A DNA stretch of 64,000 nucleotides from Mucilaginibacter sp. L3T2-6 (GCF_030519355.1 NZ_JAUMKC010000014.1:1-64000), one strand, 5' to 3'; positions 1 to 9,034 are shown, counted from the first letter of the stretch. A program made the numbers and translations. Notes: generated by a model not told the origin, from the letters alone.

Positions 1-42
1 ATGCCTTTAATTTACAAAATCTCTCCCGCTTATACAAAAAAA

Positions 43-70
43 CCGCCTCATAATTTTACTTATGAGACGG
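43..70 (-). terminator. possible minus-strand terminator
   Basis: Two 11-base arms (43-53 and 60-70) pair with one internal mismatch around a 6-base loop. Read on the minus strand the stem is followed by seven T residues (complement of 36-42). This would stop minus-strand transcripts, but it lies about 220 bases past the yeiH-like stop codon, so the link to that gene is an inference. Confidence 0.5.
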
Positions 71-288
71 CCTCTTTCATGATAATTTTCTTTAATTCAT
101 TCCCACGTTGTTCCCAAGGTGGGTGATTTTGTAGCCCGTAGGGGAATAATCTCGAACCATTTTCTTAAAGATTTGAAGCGATTAGCAGGATAATTTGATT
201 TTTAAAAAATCCCAAGGGGAAGTGCATAGAACCCAGTTTGGCGTAATAAAAACAGATGAAATTTGTGGGCTGTACCACCACTCATCAG
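71..288. other. no gene seen
   Basis: No convincing reading frame, repeat or RNA was found between the inverted repeat and the stop codon of the yeiH-like gene. It may be the 3' untranslated region of that gene. Confidence 0.4.
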
Positions 289-1269
289 TTAGGCCAAGTG
301 CATCACGGCATACAAAGCGGCACAGGAAATGGCGATCCAAAGCACGACTCCCTGGAACAGAGGTTTGAACCCAACTGATACCAATACTTTTCTGGATAAA
401 CCTGCACCAATTAAAAACATGGTAAGTGTTAAACCAGCCTTAGCGATCATGATCATATAAGGGCTGATCAATTTAGTGGCAGGGATGTAAGTGCTGGCGA
501 TCATGGCCAGAACAAACAAACCGATGAAGTAAGGAATGCTGATTTTTTTTGATTTGTTTTTGAAAATGAAAGTCGACATAAACGCCACCGGGATGATCCA
601 TAAAGCGCGGGCCAATTTAACGGTGGTGGCTACTTCCAAAGCATGTGGTCCGTATTTGCTCGCGGCACCTACTACTGAACTGGTATCATGGATGGCAATC
701 GCGCACCATAAGCCAAATTGCGTTTGTGACAGGTTAAAATGATGACCGATCATCGGGAAAATAAACAAAGCTATCGAGTTCAGTATGAACACACAGCCAA
801 GGGCGACTGATATTTGCTTTTCTTCAGCCTTGATCACCGGTGAGATTGCGGCAATGGCACTACCACCACAGATGGCGGTACCGGCAGAGATCAGATAAGA
901 GGTTTTCTTTTCAATATTTAACCACTTGCCCATGAAATAACCGAAAATCAAGGTTCCGGTGATCGAAGCAATTGTGAATAAAACCCCTTCTTTTCCGGCT
1001 TGCATGGCACTATGCACATTCATGCCGAAACCTAAACCAACTACAGAAATCTGCAATAATAGATGCGTAGCTTTATGATTGAGATGCAAGTAAGGATGCC
1101 CTGTAAATTGGGCGATCACTAAACCCATCAATAAGGCGATAGCCGGACTGATAAACGGGGTTAGACATAAGGTTACACAAATTATAAAAATAATCTTACG
1201 GCTGTTTTCATTCAAATTGATCAGTAGTCCGGCAGTTTTAGAAGTTAATGGATGTTGTTGAGTATGCAT
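289..1269 (-). CDS. YeiH-family putative sulfate/anion exporter
   Basis: A 326-residue polytopic inner-membrane protein with about ten hydrophobic segments. It has the glycine-rich helices of the YeiH (UPF0324, putative sulfate exporter) family, such as VGLGFGMNVHSA, AGTAICGGSAIAAISPV and AIHDTSSVVGAA. The substrate is not established from sequence; an oxidised sulfur anion such as sulfite is suggested by the surrounding persulfide dioxygenase, TauE/SafE and YeeE genes and by the LysR gene at 5743-6639, because yeiH is often paired with a LysR gene. The gene is last in a minus-strand run and has its own upstream gap holding a 19-bp dyad (1338-1356), so it may be separately regulated. Confidence 0.85.
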   Translation of the reverse strand: MHTQQHPLTSKTAGLLINLNENSRKIIFIICVTLCLTPFISPAIALLMGLVIAQFTGHPYLHLNHKATHLLLQISVVGLGFGMNVHSAMQAGKEGVLFTIASITGTLIFGYFMGKWLNIEKKTSYLISAGTAICGGSAIAAISPVIKAEEKQISVALGCVFILNSIALFIFPMIGHHFNLSQTQFGLWCAIAIHDTSSVVGAASKYGPHALEVATTVKLARALWIIPVAFMSTFIFKNKSKKISIPYFIGLFVLAMIASTYIPATKLISPYMIMIAKAGLTLTMFLIGAGLSRKVLVSVGFKPLFQGVVLWIAISCAALYAVMHLA

Positions 1270-1336
1270 AATCTTGTCTTTTGATGCTCAAAGATCCATC
1301 ATTCTTACAAGTCATTTTTATCATAAAAAGCGATGA

Positions 1337-1963
1337 TCAATAACCAAAAGTTATTGTTTTTTGAAACGTACAATATAGAAATTGCTGTAAAGTAAGGACG
1401 GGAGTCGGGTGTTCTTTCTCAAAGCAATTTATCTTTGTGAAATAAAGGCCGAACACATCGAAGAGCGTTGATTCAGAAAACTGATGTACGGGCAAATTGC
1501 TGCACTTCTCAGGTCCGTCTAACGCAAATGTACTGACTATCAAATAGCCTTTCTCTTTTAGATTTCTGTTTACAATATCTAAATATATATGCCGGTCTTG
1601 TAGGTCTGTCAGGAAATGAAATGTAGCGCGGTCATGCCAGAGATCAAATTTTTCAGATCCGGTAAACAGGAGCATATCCCTTATGATCCATTTAACTAAA
1701 GCGGCTCTTGGCCCTAAACGCAATTTTGCCCTTTCAATCGCTGCTGCTGATATGTCGAGCACTGTAATATTGGTATAACCCAATGCTAACAAATGATCAG
1801 CTAACAAACTGTCGCCACCACCAATATCAATGATGGCAGCATTTTTACATAATTTGAGACTGGCAATAATATTCAACGACGTTTCGGGTACGGGTTCATA
1901 CCAACTCACTTCGGTCAGCGATTTGGTTTGGTAAACCTTTTCCCAATGTTCTTTTTTATCCAT
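1337..1963 (-). CDS. class I SAM-dependent methyltransferase (sulfur locus copy)
   Basis: A soluble 208-residue Rossmann methyltransferase. Motif I is IIDIGGGDS (residues 45-52), the acidic residue after strand 2 is D70 (ITVLD), and a family-specific DLWHDRATFHFL block follows at 107-118. It starts 2 nt after the stop of the persulfide dioxygenase gene, so the two are probably cotranslated. A clear paralogue sits at 25991-26611 beside a periplasmic rhodanese and selD. The substrate is unknown. Its position next to persulfide and selenium genes suggests methylation of a thiol, persulfide or selenol, in the way TehB or thiopurine methyltransferases act, but that is inference. The last codons overlap the dyad at 1338-1356. 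Confidence 0.8.
   Translation of the reverse strand: MDKKEHWEKVYQTKSLTEVSWYEPVPETSLNIIASLKLCKNAAIIDIGGGDSLLADHLLALGYTNITVLDISAAAIERAKLRLGPRAALVKWIIRDMLLFTGSEKFDLWHDRATFHFLTDLQDRHIYLDIVNRNLKEKGYLIVSTFALDGPEKCSNLPVHQFSESTLFDVFGLYFTKINCFEKEHPTPVLTLQQFLYCTFQKTITFGY
1338..1356. promoter_or_regulatory. 19-bp dyad, site 1 of the sulfur locus
   Basis: A perfect inverted repeat, CAATAAC and GTTATTG around the spacer CAAAA, 69 bp upstream of the yeiH-like start codon and overlapping the last codons of the methyltransferase gene. The spacing matches sites 2 and 3. The candidate regulator is the Crp/Fnr protein at 5115-5723. Confidence 0.6.
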
Positions 1964-1965
1964 TG

Positions 1966-3300
1966 CTATAAAAAATCTTTAATGGCTTCGCCCAGGTCAT
2001 AGACTTTTGCTTTATTGCCAAAAGCATTGTTAATGATACTGCTGCCAGCCGCGCTGCGATAGCCACCTGCGCAATGTACAATTATGGGTTTATTAAAGGG
2101 TATTTCCGAAACTCTTTCCCTTAATTCGGGAAGCGGTATATGGATGGCATTTTTAAATACCGGGTGTTCCTTCACTTCTCCAGTATTCCTAATGTCAACA
2201 ATGGTATATTCTGTTTGATTCGTTGAAAACCTACGTAAATCAGTAGTATCCATTATTGCTGTTCCTGCCTGAAAAACAAATGCCCGCTCTATAAAATGCT
2301 CATAGCCAATCTTCGCGCAGCGCAAAATCAGGCTTTCGAGAATTTGCTCATTTTCTGCAACCAGGTAAAAAGCTTCCTCCGGTGCAATAATGCTCCCCAG
2401 CCAGGTTTCAAACTTGCCGCCATTTTGCAGGTTAATCGACCCCGGAAGATGCCCTTTTTTAAATTCTTTTTCAGCCCGTGTGTCAATGATATAAATACTG
2501 CTGTTTAATACTTCAGGATGGCCAATCGGAACATTTGCAATTTCCTGCGCCAGGTTTCCTGCGCCGTGTTTATTTAATTCTACATCAAACGGGAAATATT
2601 TTGGTACAAAGGGCTGATCCTGCAAAAGCATAGATATAAACTCCGATTCAGTCATATTTTGTAACGACCAGTTACTCAATTTTTCAGCGCCAATGGTACT
2701 GCTGTTGGCTTCACTTAATGCCTTACCACAGAGTGTTCCAGCCCCATGCGCAGGGTAAACAATTACTTCATTGTCCAGCACCATTAATTTTTCCCGGAGT
2801 GAATGATACATTTTTGCTGCCAATTCTTCCCTTTTAGCTGTTAGATTACCTGCACTTTCACGCAGGTCTGGCCTGCCGCAATCACCGATGAATAAGGTGT
2901 CACCTGTAAATACCGCTTTGTCTTTACCATCGTGTGTTAATACGATAGAGATACTATCGGGAGAGTGGCCGGACGTGTTTAACGCTTTTAATGTGATCTT
3001 GCCAAAACTGATACTATTCCCGTCATCAAAAGTTTGATGCGGGTAAACTGCGCCTACTAATGCAGAACAAAAAATAGTCGCGCCAGTGGTTTGATGCAAT
3101 TCTAAATGCCCGCTTACAAAATCGGCATGCGGATGCGTTTCAATTACGCCGATAATCCTCGCTCCATTATTCTCAGCGTAAGCCAAATATTGACTTACAT
3201 CCCTTGATGGATCTATCAAAACTATCTGGCGGTCACATTCACTCAAAATGGCATAGGAATAGTGCGATAGCCCTTTATCTTCAAATTGTTCGATTTTCAT
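1966..3300 (-). CDS. persulfide dioxygenase-rhodanese fusion (CstB-like)
   Basis: A 444-residue cytosolic enzyme with three domains. An ETHE1-type metallo-beta-lactamase domain (about 1-245) carries THPHADFVSGH at 55-65, then a GHSPDS histidine, a GDCGRPDL aspartate and a YPAHGAG histidine as iron ligands. A first rhodanese fold (about 255-350) lacks the catalytic cysteine. A second rhodanese fold (about 355-444) has the active loop HCAGGYRS with Cys410. This order of dioxygenase, pseudo-rhodanese and rhodanese is that of CstB, which oxidises low-molecular-weight persulfides and yields thiosulfate. The ATG at 3300 is preferred over an upstream start that would run deep into the YeeE gene. The neighbouring YeeE/YedE and TauE/SafE genes fit export or reuse of the products. 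Confidence 0.88.
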   Translation of the reverse strand: MKIEQFEDKGLSHYSYAILSECDRQIVLIDPSRDVSQYLAYAENNGARIIGVIETHPHADFVSGHLELHQTTGATIFCSALVGAVYPHQTFDDGNSISFGKITLKALNTSGHSPDSISIVLTHDGKDKAVFTGDTLFIGDCGRPDLRESAGNLTAKREELAAKMYHSLREKLMVLDNEVIVYPAHGAGTLCGKALSEANSSTIGAEKLSNWSLQNMTESEFISMLLQDQPFVPKYFPFDVELNKHGAGNLAQEIANVPIGHPEVLNSSIYIIDTRAEKEFKKGHLPGSINLQNGGKFETWLGSIIAPEEAFYLVAENEQILESLILRCAKIGYEHFIERAFVFQAGTAIMDTTDLRRFSTNQTEYTIVDIRNTGEVKEHPVFKNAIHIPLPELRERVSEIPFNKPIIVHCAGGYRSAAGSSIINNAFGNKAKVYDLGEAIKDFL

Positions 3301-3311
3301 TTTATCTATTA

Positions 3312-3722
3312 TTAATGAGGCAATTTCTCCCTTAATAAACCATAAGTCCAAGTTCCCGCAATCGCGCTTAACAGCGTAACTATAATTACGAAGAAGCCGC
3401 TGCCGATCTCGGCGAAAAGCGGTCCCGGACAAGCTCCGGTTATTGCCCAGCCTAAACCGAAAATCAATCCACCGTAGACATTACCCCAATGAAATGTTTT
3501 GTCAGCAATAACAATTTTTTCTCCGTGTATGGTCGTTAACTGAAACCGTTTGATGAGCTGAATTGAAATGATGCCTACGACTATGGCGCTACCGATGATC
3601 CCATACATATGGAAGGCTTGTAAGCGGAACATTTCCTGTATCCGGAACCAGGAGATCACTTCGGATTTGACGAGGATAATACCGAAGAGCATCCCTACTA
3701 CTAAGAATTTGACATTTTTCAT
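3312..3722 (-). CDS. YeeE/YedE half-transporter, C-terminal type (DUF6691-like)
   Basis: A 136-residue membrane protein with about four hydrophobic segments. The motif GWAITGACPGPLF, with Cys98, is typical of the second half of YeeE/YedE sulfur transporters such as the thiosulfate importer TsuA. The start at 3722 overlaps the stop of the preceding half-gene by 4 nt (ATGA), which indicates translational coupling and suggests that the two halves assemble together. A longer frame starting at 3806 is rejected because it would run well inside the upstream gene. Downstream lies the persulfide dioxygenase gene after 11 nt. Confidence 0.85.
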   Translation of the reverse strand: MKNVKFLVVGMLFGIILVKSEVISWFRIQEMFRLQAFHMYGIIGSAIVVGIISIQLIKRFQLTTIHGEKIVIADKTFHWGNVYGGLIFGLGWAITGACPGPLFAEIGSGFFVIIVTLLSAIAGTWTYGLLREKLPH

Positions 3723-4279
3723 AACTGTAATAAATAAGGTAAAATGAACCAGGTCATCACAAATCCGCCGATCATAAAGCAACAGGTTGCCACTAAAGAT
3801 GGCCACTGTAAAGAAGATATCCCCATGATGGCATGGCCTGAAGTGCAGCCTCCCGCATACCGGGTTCCGAAACCAACCAGGAAACCACCCACAACAATAA
3901 AAATAAATCCACGCAGGGTGAACAGCTGACTAAAGCTGAATATATCCTGCGGCAATAAACCGCTAAAATCCTTGACACCTTCCTGCTGCAGCAGCGCTGT
4001 CGTATGTGGATTGATATTTACCTGCCCGGCGTTTGACAGCAGGTAGGTAGCAATAAAGCCGCCTATAATAATTCCGGCTGCAAAAAAAAGATTCCAGCTC
4101 TCCTTTTTCCAGTCATACTTAAAGAATGAAATATTGGCGGGGATGCAGGCAGCGCAGACCTGTCTAAGCGTTCCGGAAATACCAAAAGTTTTATTACCTA
4201 AAAGTAATAAAGCTGGTACGATCAACCCGATCAGGGGACCTGCCACATACCAGGGCCAGGGTTGTTTAATGATATCCAT
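3719..4279 (-). CDS. YeeE/YedE half-transporter, N-terminal type
   Basis: A 186-residue membrane protein with about five hydrophobic segments and the motif [13 protein letters not shown] (Cys145), the cysteine signature of YeeE/YedE. It is the first half of a transporter encoded as one chain in E. coli and as two genes here. Thiosulfate or another sulfane-sulfur species is the expected substrate. It also has an extra pair of cysteines near the N-terminus (VCAACIP, residues 41-45), in keeping with a thiol relay. It lies 1 nt after the TauE/SafE gene stop and overlaps the next gene by 4 nt. Confidence 0.85.
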   Translation of the reverse strand: MDIIKQPWPWYVAGPLIGLIVPALLLLGNKTFGISGTLRQVCAACIPANISFFKYDWKKESWNLFFAAGIIIGGFIATYLLSNAGQVNINPHTTALLQQEGVKDFSGLLPQDIFSFSQLFTLRGFIFIVVGGFLVGFGTRYAGGCTSGHAIMGISSLQWPSLVATCCFMIGGFVMTWFILPYLLQL

Positions 4280-4280
4280 A

Positions 4281-5069
4281 TTATTTTGTTAAAGTTGTGA
4301 TCAATATAAATATGCCCATCAGCAACACAAACCCGCCAAAAGCAGGCTTTAGTTTTGTTTCGCTTATATATTTGGTTAAATAGCTGCCCGTTATAATTCC
4401 GGCTATGGCAAATGCTGAAAACAGCAATAAGAATTTATAATCGATTGGGGCATGCCGGCTTACGTCACCCAATACGCCTAACAATGAACTGATGGTCATT
4501 ACCATTAAGGATGTGCCCACGGCTTTTTTCATGGACAAACCGGCAAACAAAACCAGCGATGGAATGATTAAAAAGCCACCGCCCACGCCTACAAAACCGG
4601 TGATGATGCCAACTATAATACTTTGGATCACCAATTTGGTATAGCTCAACTGTGAGTCGGAAACTAAAATTTCTTTTTTCTTCCTGATCATCGAAATGGA
4701 AGCGGCCAACATTAACATCGCGAAAACAAGCATTAATAAGACTGGCTTGGTAAGTTCAAACGAACCAATATTGAGCAAATGATGCGGCACAGCAGGCATC
4801 ACCCATTTACGCATGATGAATACAGCTATTAATGATGGAATACCAAATACAAAAGCTATTTTAAAATTCATGTTACCTTTGCGGTAATGGCTTAGCGCAC
4901 CTGCCGAGCTGGTTATACCAACCACAAAAAGCGAATAAGTGGTTGCTATCACGGGGTCTATCTTAAAGCAATAAACCAGGATGGGCACGGTTAAGATAGA
5001 GCCGCCACCGCCAATGAGACCTAATGATAAGCCGATCAAAATTGCCAATGCGTATCCTGCTATTTCCAT
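4281..5069 (-). CDS. TauE/SafE-family (TSUP) sulfite or sulfonate exporter
   Basis: A 262-residue membrane protein with about eight hydrophobic segments. It shows the two related halves of the family: [19 protein letters not shown] near residue 20 and [18 protein letters not shown] near residue 160. TauE/SafE members export sulfite, sulfoacetate or related anions, and in cst-type operons a TauE accompanies CstA/CstB. It begins the short operon TauE, YeeE N-half, YeeE C-half, CstB-like protein and methyltransferase, all within 1-11 nt of each other or overlapping. Confidence 0.88.
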   Translation of the reverse strand: MEIAGYALAILIGLSLGLIGGGGSILTVPILVYCFKIDPVIATTYSLFVVGITSSAGALSHYRKGNMNFKIAFVFGIPSLIAVFIMRKWVMPAVPHHLLNIGSFELTKPVLLMLVFAMLMLAASISMIRKKKEILVSDSQLSYTKLVIQSIIVGIITGFVGVGGGFLIIPSLVLFAGLSMKKAVGTSLMVMTISSLLGVLGDVSRHAPIDYKFLLLFSAFAIAGIITGSYLTKYISETKLKPAFGGFVLLMGIFILITTLTK

Positions 5070-5114
5070 GGAAACAAAAATAGCGCTTGCGCAGCTAACG
5101 GTTGGTGACCTATG

Positions 5115-5723
5115 TTACAGAGGGATATTTAAAGAGATCTTATTTCTGGAAAGCGTAATTAATTCCTGTTTTTCCATTTGTTTCAACAGTCGGGAAACTA
5201 CCTCGCGCGTGGTACCTAACTCTTCGGCCAGTTGTTGATGGGTTATACTAAACTCATTCGATCCGTAAACATTCGCTTTTCTTTTCAGCAAGGAAACGAT
5301 CCGGTCGTCTAACTTTTGAAAGGCAACCGCATTGATCACCTCGAGCAATTCTTCAAAACGCTTATGATAAAGTTTAAAGATAAAGTCGGCCCATTCCGGA
5401 TATACCTTGATCCATTCACTGGCTTTGGCTATAGGTAGCATCAATACTTCGGAATCTTCTTCCACCACCAATTTGACTTTGCTGGTATCTTCATGTATCC
5501 CGGCTAAAAAAGACATAATGCAGCTTTCGCCTGGTTTGATATAGTAAAGCAATATTTCGCGGCCATCTTCATCTTCGCGCATAACACGCATGCTGCCGGA
5601 TAGCACCACCGGAATGGATCGGATATAACTATTCGATTGCATCATCACCGTTTCGGCCGGCAGGGTTTTCAGCTGGCTGTTGGCACGTAAATCCTCTTCT
5701 AAAATAGTTCCAAATAATTTCAT
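5115..5723 (-). CDS. Crp/Fnr-family transcriptional regulator
   Basis: A 202-residue protein with an N-terminal cyclic-nucleotide-binding fold (about 10-125) and a C-terminal winged helix (ITHQQLAEELGTTREVVSRLLKQ as the helix-turn-helix region). No Fe-S cysteine cluster is visible at the N-terminus, so an FNR-type oxygen sensor is unlikely. The start at 5723 avoids overlap with the upstream LysR gene and leaves a 19-nt gap. It is placed just before the TauE operon and is the first candidate to bind the palindromes at 1338, 6849 and 10206, because Crp/Fnr proteins bind dyads of that size. The ligand is unknown. Confidence 0.85.
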   Translation of the reverse strand: MKLFGTILEEDLRANSQLKTLPAETVMMQSNSYIRSIPVVLSGSMRVMREDEDGREILLYYIKPGESCIMSFLAGIHEDTSKVKLVVEEDSEVLMLPIAKASEWIKVYPEWADFIFKLYHKRFEELLEVINAVAFQKLDDRIVSLLKRKANVYGSNEFSITHQQLAEELGTTREVVSRLLKQMEKQELITLSRNKISLNIPL

Positions 5724-5742
5724 CGTGATAAAGATATGATGA

Positions 5743-6639
5743 TCAAATCGCTTTATAGCTTTTCGTAAAACGCATGAATAATTCTGCCAGTGACGCTGGT
5801 TGGCCGTGCGGCTGGATAAAATAAAACGGGCGTTCAATGGTTAGGTCTTTAATATCTATTATTTTGAGGGAATTGGTTTTTAACTCGTTTAAAATGGATT
5901 GTACCGAAAGGAAAGCAAAGCAATTGCTGTGCATTAAATAAGATTTGATGCTTTCGGTTCCACCCAATTGCATTTCTGTTTGAAGATCGGCAATTTTGAT
6001 ATCAAAGGGTTTTAAGGCGTGGGCAATAACATCCAGCGTACCTGATCCCGGCTCGCGTAATAACAGCGGCAAACTTTTTAACTCTTCCGGTTTAATAGCA
6101 TCTTTTTTGATCGTGTTATTTTTGATACTACACACCAACACCAGTTCATCTGCGATAAACTCCTGGTATTTAATCTGTGGGTTTCGGTGTATTCCTTCTA
6201 CAATACCGAGGTCAATTTCCTTGTTTAACAGTGCCTGCTCTATTTGCTCAGTGTTGCCGGTAACCAAGTTGACTTGCACATCTTTGAATCTTTGATGAAA
6301 CTGGGCTAAAACCGGTGGTATAACATACTGGGAAACGGTATTGCTGCCACCAATACGTAACGTACCCATATGTTGTTTCGCCAACAAGTTCATGTCAAAC
6401 TCCAATTCTTTGTAAATAGCTAAGAGTTTGTCTGCATATTGCAGTAACATATCACCCGCCGGGGTCAATATTATTTTTTTATTGCCACTCCGTTCAAAAA
6501 GGCTGGTTTTATATTCCGCTTCCAGTTCCTTAATGTGCTTGGTAACCGCGGGCTGGCTGATATACAATTCAGCTGAAGCTTTGGTGAAATTGAGCCGTTT
6601 GGCAACAGTATAAAATACCTGGAGGCGGAAGTCTAACAT
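5743..6639 (-). CDS. LysR-family regulator (YeiE/CysL-like)
   Basis: A 298-residue LysR protein. The N-terminal winged helix has the usual pattern (VAKRLNFTKASAELYISQPA), followed by a linker helix and a two-lobed co-inducer domain from about residue 90. The co-inducer domain has the LLLREPGSGT loop that binds small anions in CysB/CysL/YeiE relatives. The partner YeiH gene in the same cluster suggests it senses sulfite or a related anion and controls export. Its ATG lies inside the stop region of the 48-aa frame at 6633-6779, so the two are probably cotranscribed. Confidence 0.87.
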   Translation of the reverse strand: MLDFRLQVFYTVAKRLNFTKASAELYISQPAVTKHIKELEAEYKTSLFERSGNKKIILTPAGDMLLQYADKLLAIYKELEFDMNLLAKQHMGTLRIGGSNTVSQYVIPPVLAQFHQRFKDVQVNLVTGNTEQIEQALLNKEIDLGIVEGIHRNPQIKYQEFIADELVLVCSIKNNTIKKDAIKPEELKSLPLLLREPGSGTLDVIAHALKPFDIKIADLQTEMQLGGTESIKSYLMHSNCFAFLSVQSILNELKTNSLKIIDIKDLTIERPFYFIQPHGQPASLAELFMRFTKSYKAI

Positions 6640-6779
6640 AATCTTAAAAATAGTATAGCAAAAGGAAATATCATAAATGCAAAAGCTGCTATGTATATGC
6701 TTACATTAATGATCTTTTCTCCTAAAGCAAAGGTTTGTTCTGAAAATTGGTAATGTGTTAAATTTTGTAAAGTTTTCAT
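6633..6779 (-). CDS. 48-aa single-pass membrane protein
   Basis: A short frame starting with MKTLQNLTHYQF and ending FAILFLRLC. It has a polar N-terminus of about 20 residues and one hydrophobic segment (about 24-46). Its TAG stop (6633-6635) overlaps the first codons of the LysR gene, a coupled arrangement that argues for real translation. Family and function are not recognised. It sits 70 bp downstream of a copy of the sulfur-locus dyad (6849-6867), so it is probably the first gene of the LysR transcription unit. Confidence 0.55.
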   Translation of the reverse strand: MKTLQNLTHYQFSEQTFALGEKIINVSIYIAAFAFMIFPFAILFLRLC

Positions 6780-6848
6780 GATCTGTTTGATTTGTTGTTC
6801 AAAAATCAATCATGAAATCGCACTGTTTTCATCACCATTATAGATGAT

Positions 6849-6867
6849 TGATAATGTAAAGTTATTG
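6849..6867. promoter_or_regulatory. 19-bp dyad, site 2 of the sulfur locus
   Basis: TGATAAT and GTTATTG arms around a 5-bp spacer. The right half (AAAGTTATTG) is identical to site 1. It lies 70 bp upstream of the start of the 48-aa frame that leads into the LysR gene, and just past the stop of the 246-aa binding protein. Confidence 0.5.
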
Positions 6868-6869
6868 AT

Positions 6870-7610
6870 TTATTCCCAACCCCATTTTTTAAATATCGTG
6901 TGACCTTCCGTACTTTTTAGGAACTGAACAAATTGTTTAGCCTGCGCAACATGCTTGCTGTTAGTAGTTATTGCTACCGGCGTACCCCGGTATAAACGCA
7001 ATGATATCGGTAATTCTACTGTTTGAGTGATCGTTTTCAAATTTTCATGCCAAGATGCATAAGTGATCCAGGCGTCATAGGTATTATCTTTTTTCCAGGC
7101 CTCTATACCTAAAGCAGTATTGGCGAATGATCCTGCGATATTTTGTTGGATACTTCCGATTAAATCCTCTTTTCCGGCGACATCTTCCCACAATCCAAAC
7201 TGCCCTGCGCCGTTCACATCTAAAATATGAACCCCTGGCCTCGTCAGGTCTTTCAGCGTTGCAATATGTTTAGGGTTTCCCGGTCTGACCAAAATGGCAG
7301 CTTTTCTTTTGTACAACTCTACTCTTGTACTGGCATCAACCATGCCCGGATGGGCCTGAATAAACTGCGTAAGCATATACTCGGCACCACCATAAATTAC
7401 ATCGGCATTTTGCCCGGCCTGCGCCAACCATTTAGGCTCTGGACCTCCCGCCACAATTACCGGGATGCCAGTTTTTGTAGTAAACACTTTAGCACAATCC
7501 TGCATGGCGGATAGCGGGCCACCAGGGCCATAAACATGCAGGGTATCGGTTTGGGCGAAAACTGACAGGCAACCTATGGTGGCGATCAGCAATAACATAT
7601 ATTTTCTCAT
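6870..7610 (-). CDS. periplasmic substrate-binding protein (ModA/sulfate-type fold)
   Basis: A 246-residue protein with a signal peptide (about 1-19, cleaved after VFAQ). The type-2 periplasmic binding fold shows a mobile lobe hinge and oxyanion-type loops (YGPGGPLSAMQDCAKVF, VNGAGQFGLWEDVAG). Such proteins bind molybdate, tungstate, sulfate or similar anions, but the exact ligand cannot be read. No ABC permease or ATPase lies nearby, so it may serve sensing or ligand hand-off instead of import. It begins 1 nt after the related protein at 7612-8529 and is the last gene of the cytochrome-DsrE-binding protein operon. Confidence 0.8.
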   Translation of the reverse strand: MRKYMLLLIATIGCLSVFAQTDTLHVYGPGGPLSAMQDCAKVFTTKTGIPVIVAGGPEPKWLAQAGQNADVIYGGAEYMLTQFIQAHPGMVDASTRVELYKRKAAILVRPGNPKHIATLKDLTRPGVHILDVNGAGQFGLWEDVAGKEDLIGSIQQNIAGSFANTALGIEAWKKDNTYDAWITYASWHENLKTITQTVELPISLRLYRGTPVAITTNSKHVAQAKQFVQFLKSTEGHTIFKKWGWE

Positions 7611-7611
7611 C

Positions 7612-8529
7612 TTATTTAGTTGTAAATCCGTATTTGCGGTAAATCGCTTTGGCCGTCGGGCTGATCAAAAAATCCATAAAATCTTTCGCTGCCTGTGAAT
7701 GCGGTGCATTTTTCATTTGCCCGGCAACGTAAGTGGCGTTGATGTTTTCTTTAGCAGGTATCTCTACCAGGTCTGTAGGGTGTTTGATCATCATTTGATA
7801 ATAAGCCTCACTATACCATACGGGTGCCGCATCCGATTGGTTGTATAAAATGCGCATGGGTGTTTGGCGGTGGTGGATCTGCGTAAGGTAGGTAGTGCTA
7901 TCCTTGACTTTGTCTTCCATGATCGTTTTACGCAAAGTTTCTGTTCCGGCTAATACATAGGCTTCTTCAATGCGCTTTCCAATACCTTCCCATTCCGGGT
8001 TCGGCATACTGACCCGTACATCCGCACGGCCCAAGTCTTTCAGTCCTTTTACATTTTTTGGATTGCCCTTCTGAACCATAATGGCCAAACGGTTATAAGC
8101 ATAAGGTTCTGTTCTGCTGAAATATTCCGGCATCTGGTCGGTGCGGCTTTTACCAGCGGTATAAACATCCGGTTTTAAAGTGATGCGCATGTTGGCGATG
8201 GTGATGGAGCCACCGATGATCTGCTTGGCTAAAATTCCCGGCGGTAAAGTTTCCGCAAAAATGCGCTGGTATTGCGGGTGTTCCTTTTTAAAAGCTGCCA
8301 TCAGGTCGTCTATGCACATGAACTGGTTCCCGGCAAAGAATACGACTAACTGCGGATCGATAATGTCGCCGAACAGATCGGGTACGTTATCTACGCCGGG
8401 CACGGTAAACATGACCTTACTTTCCGGCGGGGTATTCCACGGCGGATCAAAGCGGTGATCCTGTGCTTTTACCTGGCCACCCAGGGCGATTATTATGGCT
8501 ATTGTGGATATTATCTGAAGATATTTCAT
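7612..8529 (-). CDS. periplasmic substrate-binding protein, second copy
   Basis: A 305-residue secreted protein with a signal peptide (about 1-22, ending VKAQ) and a type-2 binding-protein fold (VVFFAGNQFMCIDDLMAAF, MVQKGNPKNVKGLKDLGR). It is related in layout to the next gene but longer. The DLGRADVRVSMPNPEWEG loop resembles molybdate/sulfate binders. It sits 33 nt after the DsrE gene. With no transporter genes in the window, its role as a soluble periplasmic sulfur-anion binder is inference. Confidence 0.8.
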   Translation of the reverse strand: MKYLQIISTIAIIIALGGQVKAQDHRFDPPWNTPPESKVMFTVPGVDNVPDLFGDIIDPQLVVFFAGNQFMCIDDLMAAFKKEHPQYQRIFAETLPPGILAKQIIGGSITIANMRITLKPDVYTAGKSRTDQMPEYFSRTEPYAYNRLAIMVQKGNPKNVKGLKDLGRADVRVSMPNPEWEGIGKRIEEAYVLAGTETLRKTIMEDKVKDSTTYLTQIHHRQTPMRILYNQSDAAPVWYSEAYYQMMIKHPTDLVEIPAKENINATYVAGQMKNAPHSQAAKDFMDFLISPTAKAIYRKYGFTTK

Positions 8530-8562
8530 GAGCTGTTATTTAAACTGAATTGGTGATATGGA

Positions 8563-9021
8563 TTACGGGTGTACGGTCGCCCATCCTTCGTATTGACGGA
8601 TAATGATCTCGCCATTGCCGCTGGGCACATAGGAAATAAAAGGGAAAAGATCGGCCTTGTCTATTTTACGTTCCCTGATCGTGTTGTTGCACTGTGCTAA
8701 GATTACCCCTTTGGCCTGCAGATCTTTCAAAGCCTGTTCGTAAGCACCGTTTTTCATAAATACGGCTACGCCATCACCAAAAGCGACCAGTTCGACATGC
8801 AGTTTACCTTTCAGCCGTGGATCTTCAATCGCGTTGTCGATATTACGCAGCGTCCCTTTGATCCTTTTCTCATCATTAGAGTTAAGGATGTATAAAGCAT
8901 TATAATGTTTAAGTTTAGCTTCGGCACCGGTAAAGGTGGCCGGATCTGTTTGTTGCGCTGTGGCAGGTTTTACAAAAGCGATCAGCGCGAATGCTGCGAG
9001 TAGGAAAGCGTACTTTTTCAT
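8563..9021 (-). CDS. secreted DsrE-family protein
   Basis: A 152-residue protein with a signal peptide (about 1-22, ending ATAQ) followed by a DsrE-like alpha/beta fold. One conserved cysteine (Cys111, in ILAQCNNTIRE) stands where DsrE proteins carry their persulfide-forming cysteine. DsrE/TusD proteins carry sulfane sulfur on cysteine; the secreted version here would do so in the periplasm. It lies 13 nt after the TsdA-like cytochrome gene, so a joint role in periplasmic thiosulfate or persulfide metabolism is likely. Confidence 0.82.
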   Translation of the reverse strand: MKKYAFLLAAFALIAFVKPATAQQTDPATFTGAEAKLKHYNALYILNSNDEKRIKGTLRNIDNAIEDPRLKGKLHVELVAFGDGVAVFMKNGAYEQALKDLQAKGVILAQCNNTIRERKIDKADLFPFISYVPSGNGEIIIRQYEGWATVHP

Positions 9022-9034
9022 GTTTTCTATTTGT

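Noticed and set aside
1..10. ATGCCTTTAA at the window start, the same ten bases as the nuclease gene start at 52269
   Set aside because: The frame at base 1 closes at once and a ten-base match is expected by chance in this length.
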